From positions 2,914,001 to 2,978,000 of the forward strand of contig OX637293.1 of NCBI GenBank assembly GCA_951799445.1: a stretch of DNA of 64,000 bases. The letters are read 5' to 3'. Under the pieces are notes generated by a model. It was not told the DNA's origin, searched no databases, and was given only the letters and a program-made list of their open reading frames with translations. Every line of letters starts with the position of its first letter. Positions within the stretch are counted from its first letter, which is position 1. Origin of the DNA: Pseudisothecium myosuroides. Its lineage: Eukaryota; Streptophyta; Bryopsida; Hypnales; Lembophyllaceae. Shown piece after piece: positions 24,045 to 34,400 of the stretch. The position numbers and the translations under genes were made by a program.

Positions 24045-24951
24045 TGTCTAAAGAATCAGTCCACTATTTTTAGCAACATAGCAATTTTGGGTAGGTACAT
24101 GTGACTAGAAATTTGCATATTTTAGGCCCAAATTTTAATAGATGTGATGGACAAGGAATATCTTTCATATGAACAAAATTTTATGACATTTAGAAATACA
24201 AGTCAAAAGTTATGGCCTACTATGTAACTTTTTACCAGGCGGGCAATCCAGGCAGATAAAAAAAATCACTTTTTTCAAAAACAAATAATTGAAATTGGTT
24301 TTCTAGATTTATATATGTGTGGAAAGTTTTGAATCATTCCATTTTGATCAATGAGTCAAAAGTTGTGAGGAATTTTAGTTTGCGGGCAGTTTAGGATTCT
24401 CTACTCTAAAATAAACTTTGAAGTTGTTTATTTCATTCAGTTTTCAATGTTTTTGGAAAACAATAAAATTGTACAATGTATAATGTTTATTACAACATTA
24501 CAACCATTGGCATGTTTCAATTCCATAATTAACTTTATAACAATTTAGTGTTTTGTACCATTCTCTACTTCTTTCTACAGACTATTTTTTTCTATATGTT
24601 GTACAATTCCAAATGATTTGAAATTTTTTAAACATGTAGCCAACTTGCCCTAAAGAATGAATCCAAAGAATAACCACCGTTTTGGACATACAAATGTGAT
24701 CTTGTGAAGTGCAGCTGCCCAACTTTTTGTAGGGCCATAAAAAGGATTTTTGTCAAGTCAAACTTTAATATCTTGCAATCCACACAGTGAAATTTTTTGA
24801 ATTTTTTCCACATCTTCTCAAACTAGCGTACTACAAGATCCTATGGTTACAAGTGTCCAAAAATGTTTTTTTCCCCAAAATGTGGTACTTGTGCTCAAAA
24901 CGGCAGTGTTTGCATGTTTTGGGGGAAAACATAGTCAGGGAACTTAAGGGG
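24045..24951 (+). mobile_element. TTAA-1b element, copy F (907 bp)
   Basis: Flanked by TTAA (24041-24044) and TCAA (24952-24955, one change). The right half is closely colinear with the copy at 39880-40821 (ATCTTGCAATCCACACAGTG, 'ACTACAAGATCCTATG', 'GGGGAAAACATAGTCA'). The left end is diverged from the CCCCTAAAG consensus. Non-coding. Confidence 0.65.
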
Positions 24952-24955
24952 TCAA

Positions 24956-25890
24956 TATTTTTATTACAACAAAAAGGATGTAATGGGATAGAGGGAGTAT
25001 GATTAAAGGCTTTGGTTATAGTTAGAATTCTTGTTTGGTTGTATGGGCAATTGGCCTCAATATTCTTTATTTTTATACAAGATGTGTCTACAAGTTTTTT
25101 TAAGGGCACTTCACACTATGCCCCAAGTCCTAACTCTCCAAGTTCCATTTCAAGGCCAAATGCTAACTTTTGGGGGTTGTAGAAGGTGAATAAAAAATAT
25201 CAAGTGTGGGACTCAGGATTTTGTAGTGTAAAAGCCAAAATTCCAATTCTAGTCCCAATTTGTTTCATGTGTAATATTGTGTAGCAATTACGTACGTACT
25301 TAAAAGTTGGGTGTATGTTGGTACTTTAAAGTCAAAATTCCATTTACAGGGCACCTTAGCATCAAATTTGCATAATTAGGATAAATAGGGCCAAATTTGA
25401 GCACTCTAAGATGCTTTATATGGAATTTTCTCTTCCTTTTGTATTCAAAAATAATTGTTGGGAATTGGAGGCCAAGTTGGATTTCTATTTTTGCTAGATT
25501 CAATTCCGCCTCCAAATTCAAATCCTTGACGTCAAAACTTTTCGAAAGTGTTGCTATATAGGCTTTTTGGAATGATGTGGAACTTGTGACTTGGAATGTA
25601 GTGAGAAGTGGCCCTTAGTCAAAAGCCTCATTGCAAGCTCTAATTTTTAAAAGACATGTTTTTTTCTATCAAGAATATGTTTGAATAAGGTATGAATGTC
25701 AATTAGAGATATTAGATTAGAACAAACTTCAACATTGTATCGAAATTAGAAATGAATTTTCAATTTCTCAAGAATTGCTTTTATTGAATTCTATGATGCT
25801 TTCACTTCTATATGAGTAGGAAAAACTACATTTAGGAGTAGTTTTACCATATTGTCAAACTAAAAGCAACCAAAGAGATCAAATCCAAAG
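24956..25890. other. Intergenic AT-rich DNA
   Basis: No gene or repeat boundary was recognised. Confidence 0.4.
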
Positions 25891-25894
25891 TTAA

Positions 25895-27567
25895 CTCCTA
25901 AAGTCCCATAGCCCTATAGGGGCCAAAATGCAACTTCGGATAGGCTCATGAATATGGTCTCAATATTCATCATAATTTTCTAATTTTTTTTTTGTAAAGT
26001 TAGAAAAGGGTGATTGCAAGAAACACTTATACTATTTGTTGCGTTTTGTCACACCTTAGTTTTTTATTTTTGTTTTGGCTCTAACTTTTGTGTTTTAGGT
26101 CCAAATGACTCAAAATTTATAGGGAAGCTACTTATAACCATTATACACTTTACCTGATTTTTGAGGATTTTTCAAAACTAATTTACTGTTTTTAAACAAC
26201 CCCAATAATTTCTCACAATGGCTGATTTAGGAGTTTCTAGCACCATTTAAGCGCAAAGAAACGAATTTTGAGCTGGAATTTGGAGAAATTGGTCTCTTAG
26301 TAGACCTATAGCTACTGTCCAAAGGAATTTTAAAAATACTTATTTTTATGTAGTGTAGAGGTCTACAGAGAGAGCTTTTTTCTACATTTTTTTTTCAAAG
26401 ATACAAAACAATATTTCGGTGATTTTTTTGGTCAAATCTTATCACCAAAAAGTCTTCTCAAATATTCAATTTTTGTATATTTAAAAAAAAAAATCCTATT
26501 TTTTACAAATTAAAATGTTAGAAGTGGTATTTTCTTCACTAGACTTTTGGGACATAGAATTCACATAGAATTCCGGTGAAGAAAATACCACTTCTAACAT
26601 TTTAATTTGTAAAAAAATAGTTTTTTTTTTTTTTTAAATATATAAAAATTGACTACTTGAGAAGAATTTTTGGTGATGAGATTTGACCAAGAAACTCACC
26701 ATAATATTGTTTTATATCTTTGAAAACAAATGTAGAAAGAAGCTCTCTTTGTGGACTTCTACACCACATAAAAATAGGTATTTTTAAAATTCCTTTGGAC
26801 AGTAGCTATTAGTCCACTAAGAGACCATCCTCTCAAAATTTCAGCTCAAAATTCGTTTTTTTGGGTTCCAATTATTGCTAAATACCCCTAACTCAGCCTT
26901 TGTGAGAAATTTTCGGGGCTATTTAAAAATAGTAAATTATTTTTGAAAAATCTTCAAAAAATAGGTAAGGTATATAATAGTTATGAGTAGCTTCCCTGTA
27001 AATTTCGAGTCATTTGGAGCTAAAATACAAAAGTTATGGCCAAAACAAAAATAAAAAACTAAGGTGTGACATACCGCATTAAGTGTTTCTTGCAATCACC
27101 CAAAAACACATAAGCTTTTTGGGAATATAATTTTTATTTCAATTGGTGCCCGCAAGCAAAAGTTATGGCACAAAAAGTAAAAAATGGAGGTCAGAGGGCA
27201 ACCCCCAGAAGTCAAAATAATTTTTAAATTTTTTTCTTCCTACAATATTATCTTTTTATCTACATGTAAAACTTTCATTTATTCTTTTTGGACTAGTGAT
27301 GAGAAGGTTATGGACAATCTTGTTTTTTGGGCAATCTAAGCATGTTTTTGAAAAAAACTTTTTTTGTCCAACTTTGAGTGCCAATATCTTCCAATCCATA
27401 CAGTCAAATTTGACAAAAAATTTACCACATGATTTCACATAAGTGAAGTACAAGATCCTACAATTAGATCCTAAAAAAATAGTTTCTTTTGCTTTCTTGG
27501 ATGAATGCAACAGAAATGGCAGTTTTGAGTGGTTTTTGACAGAAAAATGGCCTTGGGACTTTAGGGG
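25895..27567 (+). mobile_element. TTAA-1 element, copy D, split by a 1.1-kb fold-back
   Basis: TTAA at 25891-25894 and 27568-27571. The ends are CTCCTAAAGTCCCATAGCCC and ...CCTTGGGACTTTAGGGG. The right portion matches copies B and C (AATATAATTTTTATTTCAAT then GTGCCCGC, GATCCTACAATTAGAT, GAAATGGCAGTTTTGAGTG). Taking out the nested fold-back leaves about 0.58 kb. Non-coding. Confidence 0.75.
26008..27101. mobile_element. 1094-bp fold-back element nested in copy D
   Basis: The ends are GGGTGATTGCAAGAAACACT and its complement. The arms of about 530 bp (26008-26540 and 26575-27101) pair through their length around a 34-bp centre. Flanking A-runs allow a target duplication of up to 4 bp, judged against copy C. 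No coding capacity. Its arms differ from the fold-back at 1-1107. Confidence 0.85.
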
Positions 27568-27571
27568 TTAA

Positions 27572-28039
27572 AAATAATATTCTTGAAATTAAAAACTTGT
27601 AACTTCAAGTTTTGTGAGCTTCTTCTTAAAATTTTGTTGGCCAACAATTCCAATTCTCCTCTTGCAAGTTCTTGCACACGTCTACATAGGATTCTAGTCC
27701 AAAATGCTACAGGATTGGCCAAAAAGGCATTGGAAAACGTGCTTTACCAACACCACTATACTTTTGCATCTCTTAGGGTTCTTTTGAAGCCATTTATTTT
27801 TATTGTCCAATGTCTAAATTTGAGATTTCTTGCACATATTCAAAATGCTTTTGAATGTGCTTCCAATAATAAAAATTTCAATTTCTAATTTTAAAGTAGA
27901 AAAAAAATAGAGATATATTTGATGGAATTGTTTTTAAATCCCATTAAAGATGCCCTTAAGAGACACCAAAGATACTTGCTTCTACACCGAAATGGTTGTT
28001 TAATATGGTCTAAACTATTTATCACAATGACTTACTATA
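27572..28039. other. Intergenic AT-rich DNA
   Basis: A 101-codon ORF (27583-27888) has no motif. No gene was recognised. Confidence 0.4.
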
Positions 28040-29287
28040 TATTCAACACTAATTGTAGTCATACATGATGTTCTAGCATTTGTGGTGTACAATGGTGGCA
28101 TTGTTAGATTGGCAACCTAAACGCTGGTTCATACCAAGGTTGGATAGAAGGCCCTTTTAAACTTTCAAAGTAATGACTGGTAGAGAATTAGGTGTGGTCC
28201 AAGTTTGGTTTACACTATAGCCAAGGCCCATGCCATTTTTAATAGATGAGAAGTTCACTTAGAATCCTACAAGACCAAAATTGGTTTGTAGAAGCTTTTT
28301 TTAATCACCTCTTTGAGATAGGCCCGTAAGGGATCTCATAGCCATAGATTTTGTCTATTTAATTGATCTTGTAGTTGATGATGTTGACTCTAATACCCCA
28401 TAATAAATACATATGGTCTCTTATGGGTATATACCAAGACCAAATTAAGTGTCATTATTAATTTTTGTCTTAGGCTCTCACTTTTTATGGTCACATCTAA
28501 CAAAGTGCTTGGGGGCCTTCAATCTGTCCTTAATAAAAACTGGCCCTAATTTTAAAGTTGGCTAATTATCCACCCATATTAAATAACCGTTTGGTAATAA
28601 AGTAAACCACTTTATTACCGTTCATTGCCAAATTCCATCACCCTATGTTTGGCTCCAATTCCGTTTGTTTAAACATCCAAATTTATACATAAAATATCCA
28701 ACTTCATTCAAGATTATGACAAAATCAATGTTTTATTGCCAAAATGGGGGCAACATGTCAATGCTTGATTGGTGAGTACTTAAGTGCCATTAGATACATT
28801 GAAAAGCGGTTATGAGTAGTTAATCCGAGAAGAACGCCGCGGACAATAAGTGTCCCATGGATGATAAGGAGTTTTTGAGTGTAGGACAAAATTACAACTA
28901 TTTATCCTTGGAATTTTTTGTGGAAAGTGGAAAACATCTACAGAAGTTTGACTTCCAATGAGTACTTTTGAATTTTTTTATTCCAATGACTTTGGTGGTT
29001 ACACAATGCATGATTTTCAGGGGCACCACCTGCATCGTTCTAAGGTTAATGGGATGTTTATTACTCCACTCTACGAACGGTTTTGTATTTACAAGGTAGA
29101 CCGCTTCAAATATTCAAAAAAATTACAATTTTAATTGAAAAATTATAATTCCCCTTGGTTTTGATCTGTGAAACAAGCACACATCTCTGAAAAGCATGTG
29201 CCCCTCGAATTGGCCCTAAGATATTCAAATTCCAAATTAGGCTTGTCTACCTTACCTTTATCCTCAATGCGAGCTACCCCAATTGAA
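28040..29287 (+). repeat. Direct repeat unit 1 of 2 (~1.05 kb core)
   Basis: Colinear with 29288-30905 at high similarity (TGTTCTAGCATTTGTGGTGT, AATTAGGTGTGGTCCAAGTT, 'GATGAGAAGTTCACTTAGAA', 'ATTGGCCCTAAGATATTCAA'). Carries a 222-bp TTAA-flanked insertion absent from unit 2. Conversely it has uninterrupted TTAA (28780-28783) and TA (29275-29276) sites where unit 2 carries insertions. Non-coding. Confidence 0.85.
28824..29045. mobile_element. TTAA-2 element (222 bp)
   Basis: Flanked by TTAA at 28820-28823 and 29046-29049. The matching place in the second direct repeat (30346-30349) has a single TTTA and no insert. The ends share the CCTTAGAACGATG/TCCGAGAAGAACG-type inverted termini of the elements at 30075 and 37836. 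The interior is similar to 37836-38053. Confidence 0.7.
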
Positions 29288-30074
29288 TCTTCAACACTAG
29301 TTGTAGATGTAATGTTCTAGCATTCGTGGTGTGCAACGGTGGCATTGTTAGATTGGGCAACCTAAAGGCCGGTTTACACCAAGGCCGGGCAGAAGGCCAT
29401 CTTGAATTATCAAAGTAATGATTGGTGGAGAAATAGGTGTGGTCCGAGTTGGGTTTATACTGTAGGCAAGGCCCAAGCCATTTCTCATAGATGAGAAGTT
29501 CACTTAGAATCCTATGTGACCAAAGTTGATAATGTTTTGTTGGTTTCTAGGAGCTTTTCTCTTTACCACCTCTTTGAGGTAGGCCTAATGGATTTTTAGG
29601 AGACTATGACGAGCTAAGATCTCAAAGTCATATATATTGTCTATTTAATTGATTTTGTAATTGATAATGTTGAATTGAATAATAAATAGATATGGCCTGA
29701 CTATGGTCTCTCATGGGTATATACCAACTGAAGACTAAACTAAGTATCATTACTATTTTTTGTCTTGGGCTTTCACTTTCTATCATAACATCTAACAAAG
29801 TGGGTAACTTGAAGTACTTGGGGTCCTTCAATTTGTCCCTAATAAAAACTGACTCTAATTCTCCAGGTGGCTAATTATTCACCTATACTAAATAACCATT
29901 TGGGTGTAAGGTAAACCAGTCCATTACCATTTATTGCCCAATTCTGTCCCCCTATGTTTGGCTCCAATTCCGTATGTTTAAACATTCAAATCTATCCAAA
30001 TCTATCCAAATTTGTTTAAGATTATGACAAAATCAATGCATTAATGCCAAAATGCTTGATTGGTGAGTACTTAA

Positions 30075-30305
30075 TTCTTTAAAAATGTTGTTTTTTGTAT
30101 GCTTTCTTTTACTGTATACAAAAGGAAAAATTGAGTAGCACAATCATGAATCCCATTCAAGCTGAAAATTTCAGACCAAGTCACAGACATACTACTAATC
30201 AACTGAGAATTTTTTGAAAATTTTCGAGTGTTCGGAGAGGATCAAATAAATTCATTATACAAACAACACACACCAATTTTTTTGGTCGGCAACATCCGTA
30301 AGGAG
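30075..30305. mobile_element. TTAA-2 element (231 bp)
   Basis: TTAA at 30071-30074 and 30306-30309; the empty site in unit 1 is a single TTAA at 28780-28783. The complemented right end CTCCTTACGGATGTTGCC resembles the left end of the element at 37836 (CTTAGGAAGAATGTTG). Non-coding. Confidence 0.75.
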
Positions 30306-30592
30306 TTAAGTGCCATTTGATAGATGAAAAGGTGGTTATGGATTGTTTATAGGACGTTTATGACTCCACTCTATGGATGGTTTTGTAATTTCAAGGCAGA
30401 CTACTTCAAAAATTCACAAAAATTACAATTTTCATCAAAAAAATTTACAATTATACTTGGTTTGATCCGTGAAACAAGCCCTCACCTCCGCACACAATTT
30501 GAATCCGTGAAATTGGCCCTAAGATATTCAAATTCCAAATCAGCGTGATAATAGGCTTGTCTACCCAACCTTCATCCTCAAAATTTGAGCTA

Positions 30593-30886
30593 AGGTAGGG
30601 GACTATAAAAGCGACCTGTCTCTAAAAGCGATCTGGTAGATTTTGCCTCTAACATGTATCAGAAGTGTACATTTCAGGAGGGGGTCGCTTTTAGAAACCA
30701 CTGTGTTTTCAACTTCAGAAATTCATAACTAATTCCATGAAGGTCCAAGAAATATGAAACGACTTGAGGTAAATGCCAATTCCATTTTTCTTACCACAAA
30801 ATTTTACTGAAAATTGTTTTAAGGAGTTTAGCTTCTCCCAAATATGCAATCAGCTCTTAAAGTGTCGCTGTTAGAGCCACCTTCCT
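30593..30886 (-). mobile_element. AGGTRG family, subfamily R1, complete copy (294 bp)
   Basis: The ends AGGTAGGGGACTATAAAAGC and AGGAAGGTGGCTCTAACAGC (right end complemented) form the TIR. TA flanks lie at 30591-30592 and 30887-30888. Unit 1 of the surrounding direct repeat preserves the empty site with one TA at 29275-29276, so element length and target duplication are directly visible. Confidence 0.85.
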
Positions 30887-30905
30887 TACCCCAATTGAAT
30901 CTTCA

Positions 30906-31310
30906 CACCCACCATCTTCAATTCGTCATCGTTATCATCAATATTAATAGTGTAGCTGACAGGTGCCAAGTCGATAAGAACACACTTGGTCCGGTACCCC
31001 TCCGTCCGTCAGCTCCAAGATTCCAACCGAACCAAACTCCGGTACGGTAAGTTAACTCCGCTCACGCCTGCAGCCGTCCATCGCAACCGCCCATTCCGCC
31101 CTCCGCCACGCGTTGGGCCCAAACTCTCTACGACCAACGCGATGCTGACCTACTCACGACAGTAACTGACTACAGGACCTTAAGCTTCGCGCAGTCCCTC
31201 ATTAGAAAGAATTTGTGACGGAACCTTCTAGTAATCCCGTCGCGCAATCACCTCGCAGCTCAATTAGGGTTCCAAGCTCTCCTAGGGTTTCCTGCTCCAG
31301 GGCACCAAGA
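30906..31310 (+). promoter_or_regulatory. Probable promoter and leader of the RUS6-like gene
   Basis: GC content rises and repeats stop about 400 bp before the first uORF. No convincing TATA box was found. The transcription start is not determinable. The leader just before the ORF is rich in CTAGGGTTT/AGGGTTCC motifs common in plant housekeeping promoters. Confidence 0.4.
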
Positions 31311-31349
31311 ATGGATTCTCGGAGCCATCAACGCGACGACGAGGAGTAG
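31311..31349 (+). promoter_or_regulatory. uORF 1 of the RUS6-like gene (12 aa)
   Basis: ATG at 31311, stop TAG at 31347-31349, peptide MDSRSHQRDDEE. It lies upstream of the main start in a different position of the leader; whether it is in the mRNA depends on the unknown start site. Confidence 0.45.
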
Positions 31350-31425
31350 CTAGGAAGAAGCAGGAGGAGGAGGAGTAATTAACGGGAGTGCACGACTGAA
31401 GCCGAGGAGCTGGAGTGTGCCAAGA

Positions 31426-31464
31426 ATGGCTGGGAACGGCCGCGGGATGAGCCATTCTTGGTGA
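31426..31464 (+). promoter_or_regulatory. uORF 2, stop overlapping the main start codon (12 aa)
   Basis: ATG at 31426, peptide MAGNGRGMSHSW, stop TGA at 31462-31464. The last base of the stop is the first base of the predicted main ATG (TGATG). Such overlap permits termination-reinitiation coupling. Confidence 0.5.
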
Positions 31465-34400
31465 TGAAGGGGCGAGGGATTACGGGAGGCGCCGGGGCCG
31501 GACCGCCTTCCGTGACGCCGTTCATGTTGCACAACCTGACGAAGTCGTTGAGTGAGTCCACGACTAATAGCGGACAGAATCCTGCTGGATTTGTTAGTAA
31601 GCGGAAGGAGATGATGGAGGTGGAGAGAGAGAGTGTGCGGGTGCGGCGTCAGGAGGAGCAGCAGCTGCGGTATGAGGGGGCGAGGGAGCGGGAGAGGGAG
31701 AGGGATGGCGTGGTGGTGTGTAAGGAGAGGTCGGGCGGGGTGCAGTGGAAGTATGTGCGGAAGGAGGGACGACGGGCAGGGGAGAATGTCATGGAGGTTT
31801 TGCATGCGAAGCAGCACCGGGATCCTGTCGCTGTAAGTCGCACTTCTGTTTTGACCTCGTTGGATTGGCAATGGGAGGGTCGGTGGATTGGTGGAATGGA
31901 GTTTTGGTGTCTATGGTGTTTGGGGAGTTATCACGACAGTTTAAGCCATGTGAATCAATGTTGAAAGGTTGACAAATGTGGAGTCTTATATTGCTTTCAT
32001 GATTTTAGGTTGACGCAAAGGTATAATTGGAACAATTTTGAAATTCACAATGTAAATTCGTATGTGAAGAGATGTAAGTTTAGTGTTACTGAATTCTTGG
32101 TGTCTTTGGTGTTTTGGAGTCATCACGATTGAACAGTGAAAGGTTCACTAATATGCAGTTCGATGTTGTTTTTGGTTACTGAATTCTTGGTGTCTTTGTT
32201 TCTTTTTGCTGACACAAGGTATTGTTGAACCGATTTTGAAATTCAAAATGAAATTCATACTTTAAGTAGATGGAAATTTAGTATTAATGCTCTCTGTTTA
32301 TTGAATCGATCTAATCTAATCTTGTTAATTGCACATTGGATTGATTCCAGGCAATACCGATATATCGATATTGTATTCATGTTGATTTTGATGTCGATTT
32401 CAATGTTATCTCAAACTGCCTTGGATTGAATATTGGACTTCACGAATGTGCATTGGATATTGTTTGAATGCTGGTTCGAGTAGCGTAACAACGATTGGGG
32501 ATAATTGGTGTGAAATTGTAAAATGATGTATCGCATGTGGAAGGCGCAGATGCATTCGCTCTTGCTATTGAATTCGAGAAAAAGGCCTGTGTTGATATGG
32601 CATTTAGAATTTGAATGATTAGGGAAGGAAGATGTATGGGCAATTTGAGCTTGGATCTGATGGAATTTTGATAATGTTTGCAGGAAGCAGTCACATTCGT
32701 GAAATCATACATTGTACCGGAAGGCTATCCTGAAAGTGTTGCACCTTCCTACATGCCGTACATGCAATGGCGAGCTGTTCAGGTTTGTATTGTTCTTGCA
32801 AGTTTACAATCATCTTACTTCCTCTAATATTCGTAGTGGAAGAGCTCATTTGGTATCAATTTGTGCTCGATTCCTGGGCATTCAGCTATTCTTACAATTG
32901 ATGGTAGTACCTCTATTCAGATGGGCATTGATGCTTGAAATGACTTCAGACTGCTAATATCACTGGCATGTACGTCGTATTACAGGATTTTGTTGCAATG
33001 CTTCCTATGTTATGTCGTCACCTTTCAGCATAAGTGTATGTTGACTTGTTTGATCTTTGATGCAGTATTTCTTTGGAGGTGCAATGAGTGTGTTCACTAC
33101 GCGGTCTTTGTTGCTTGCTTTGGGTGTGACCCGAGGCTCGGCTGCATCTTCCGCTGTCGCTGTCAACTGGGTCATAAAGGTCAATATCTATGGTCATCCC
33201 TTTAAAGTTGTACACCTTTCGTATTCCGCAGTAGGCAACCAATTTCATTAATGTTTCGTCCGCATCTTCTGTCTCCGTAACGTGGTGTGTATTCTTTACC
33301 TTCTAGGATGTAAATTATGTGATTCTGCAGTGTTCTTAAATTAGATAAACCCTCTCGTCATGTGGCAGGATGGTGCAGGGCGTGTAGGAAAGATGCTTTT
33401 TGCTCGACATGGGAAGAAGTTCGATGTTGATCTAAAGCAGGTGCTTTACTTTCTCTTATTTCCTGTGAACAGTGTTTTGTATTCTGATCCGTTTTCAACC
33501 TCTTGATATACCATAATCACAAATATTAATGAAGCTGAAGGGGCTCGCTGATTTGACAGTTGCGATTTAAAGGAGCAATGTTGATGCAATTAGGAGCAGC
33601 GATGGAGCTTGCTACTATGGCCGCGCCTCGTTTCTTCTTGCCACTGGCATGTGCTGCCAATTTAGCTAAGGTACATTTTTTGTCTTCTGTCTGGCTTGAG
33701 CAATCCCTCTTCGGATTTGGTAATCCAGATGTCGCGCCTTTTCTGTGTTGTTAAAACCCGATACCAGTTGGTCTTCATTCAGAAATGAATAATTGCCCCT
33801 CGTGTCAGCAAGCAAGGTTATTGATTGTGAAATATTGGGTCTGCAATATTGACAGTAGTGCGTATTTGAGAATCTGATCTGCATTCCTCACTCCTGGGTC
33901 TTTGCATGAAGCTGGAAGACGTGCTCAAGTTCCGTTTGAAACTTGAAGAAAAATTAAAACAAAATTTCGTTTTGTCTATTGTTCTTTTTGTCCTACCTAT
34001 GTGTTGCACTGTTGAGAATTTATTACCAGCACATCCTAAGATTTTTGTCAGTCTATTTTGATTTCTGAGATATTGCAGTGGCTATGTGTACTGTCTTGGT
34101 AGAATGTGGCGGCTGTGACTTCAACATCAACCAGGGCACCCATATATAACGCTTTTGCGCGGCGGCAAAACATTGGAGATGTAACAGCTAAGGGAGAATG
34201 TATTAGTAACATTGCCGACTTGGTGAGTTGTTGAAGTGGCCTTGTCGCGGATTGTCGCATTTCTGGTACTTTATCATGGAGTGTTCAATTTTATTAAGCT
34301 CCTCTATAGCATGTACTTAGCATATTTTTGTCTTTAAATGTGTGAGGTTTGCGGTAGAACCTCAATTTTAATTGACCTTTTCTATTTATTTACTGATGGT

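Larger units (their letters stand above)
29288..30905 (+). repeat. Direct repeat unit 2 of 2, with two insertions
   Basis: Second copy of the 28040-29287 unit, extended by a 231-bp TTAA insertion (30075-30305) and a 294-bp TA insertion (30593-30886). The unit closes with CCCCAATTGAATCTTCA, as at the end of unit 1. Confidence 0.85.

Noticed and set aside
28040..30905. Pair of LTRs of a retrotransposon
   Set aside because: The units are directly adjacent with no internal coding region, primer site or TG...CA ends; a tandem duplication explains them.
31350..31871. 173-codon minus-strand ORF over RUS6 exon 1
   Set aside because: It is the antisense shadow of a GC-rich, Arg/Glu-rich exon; its Pro/Leu/His-rich peptide follows from that composition.
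33018..33248. Minus-strand ORF across RUS6 exon 3
   Set aside because: Antisense shadow of a confirmed exon with correct splice phases.
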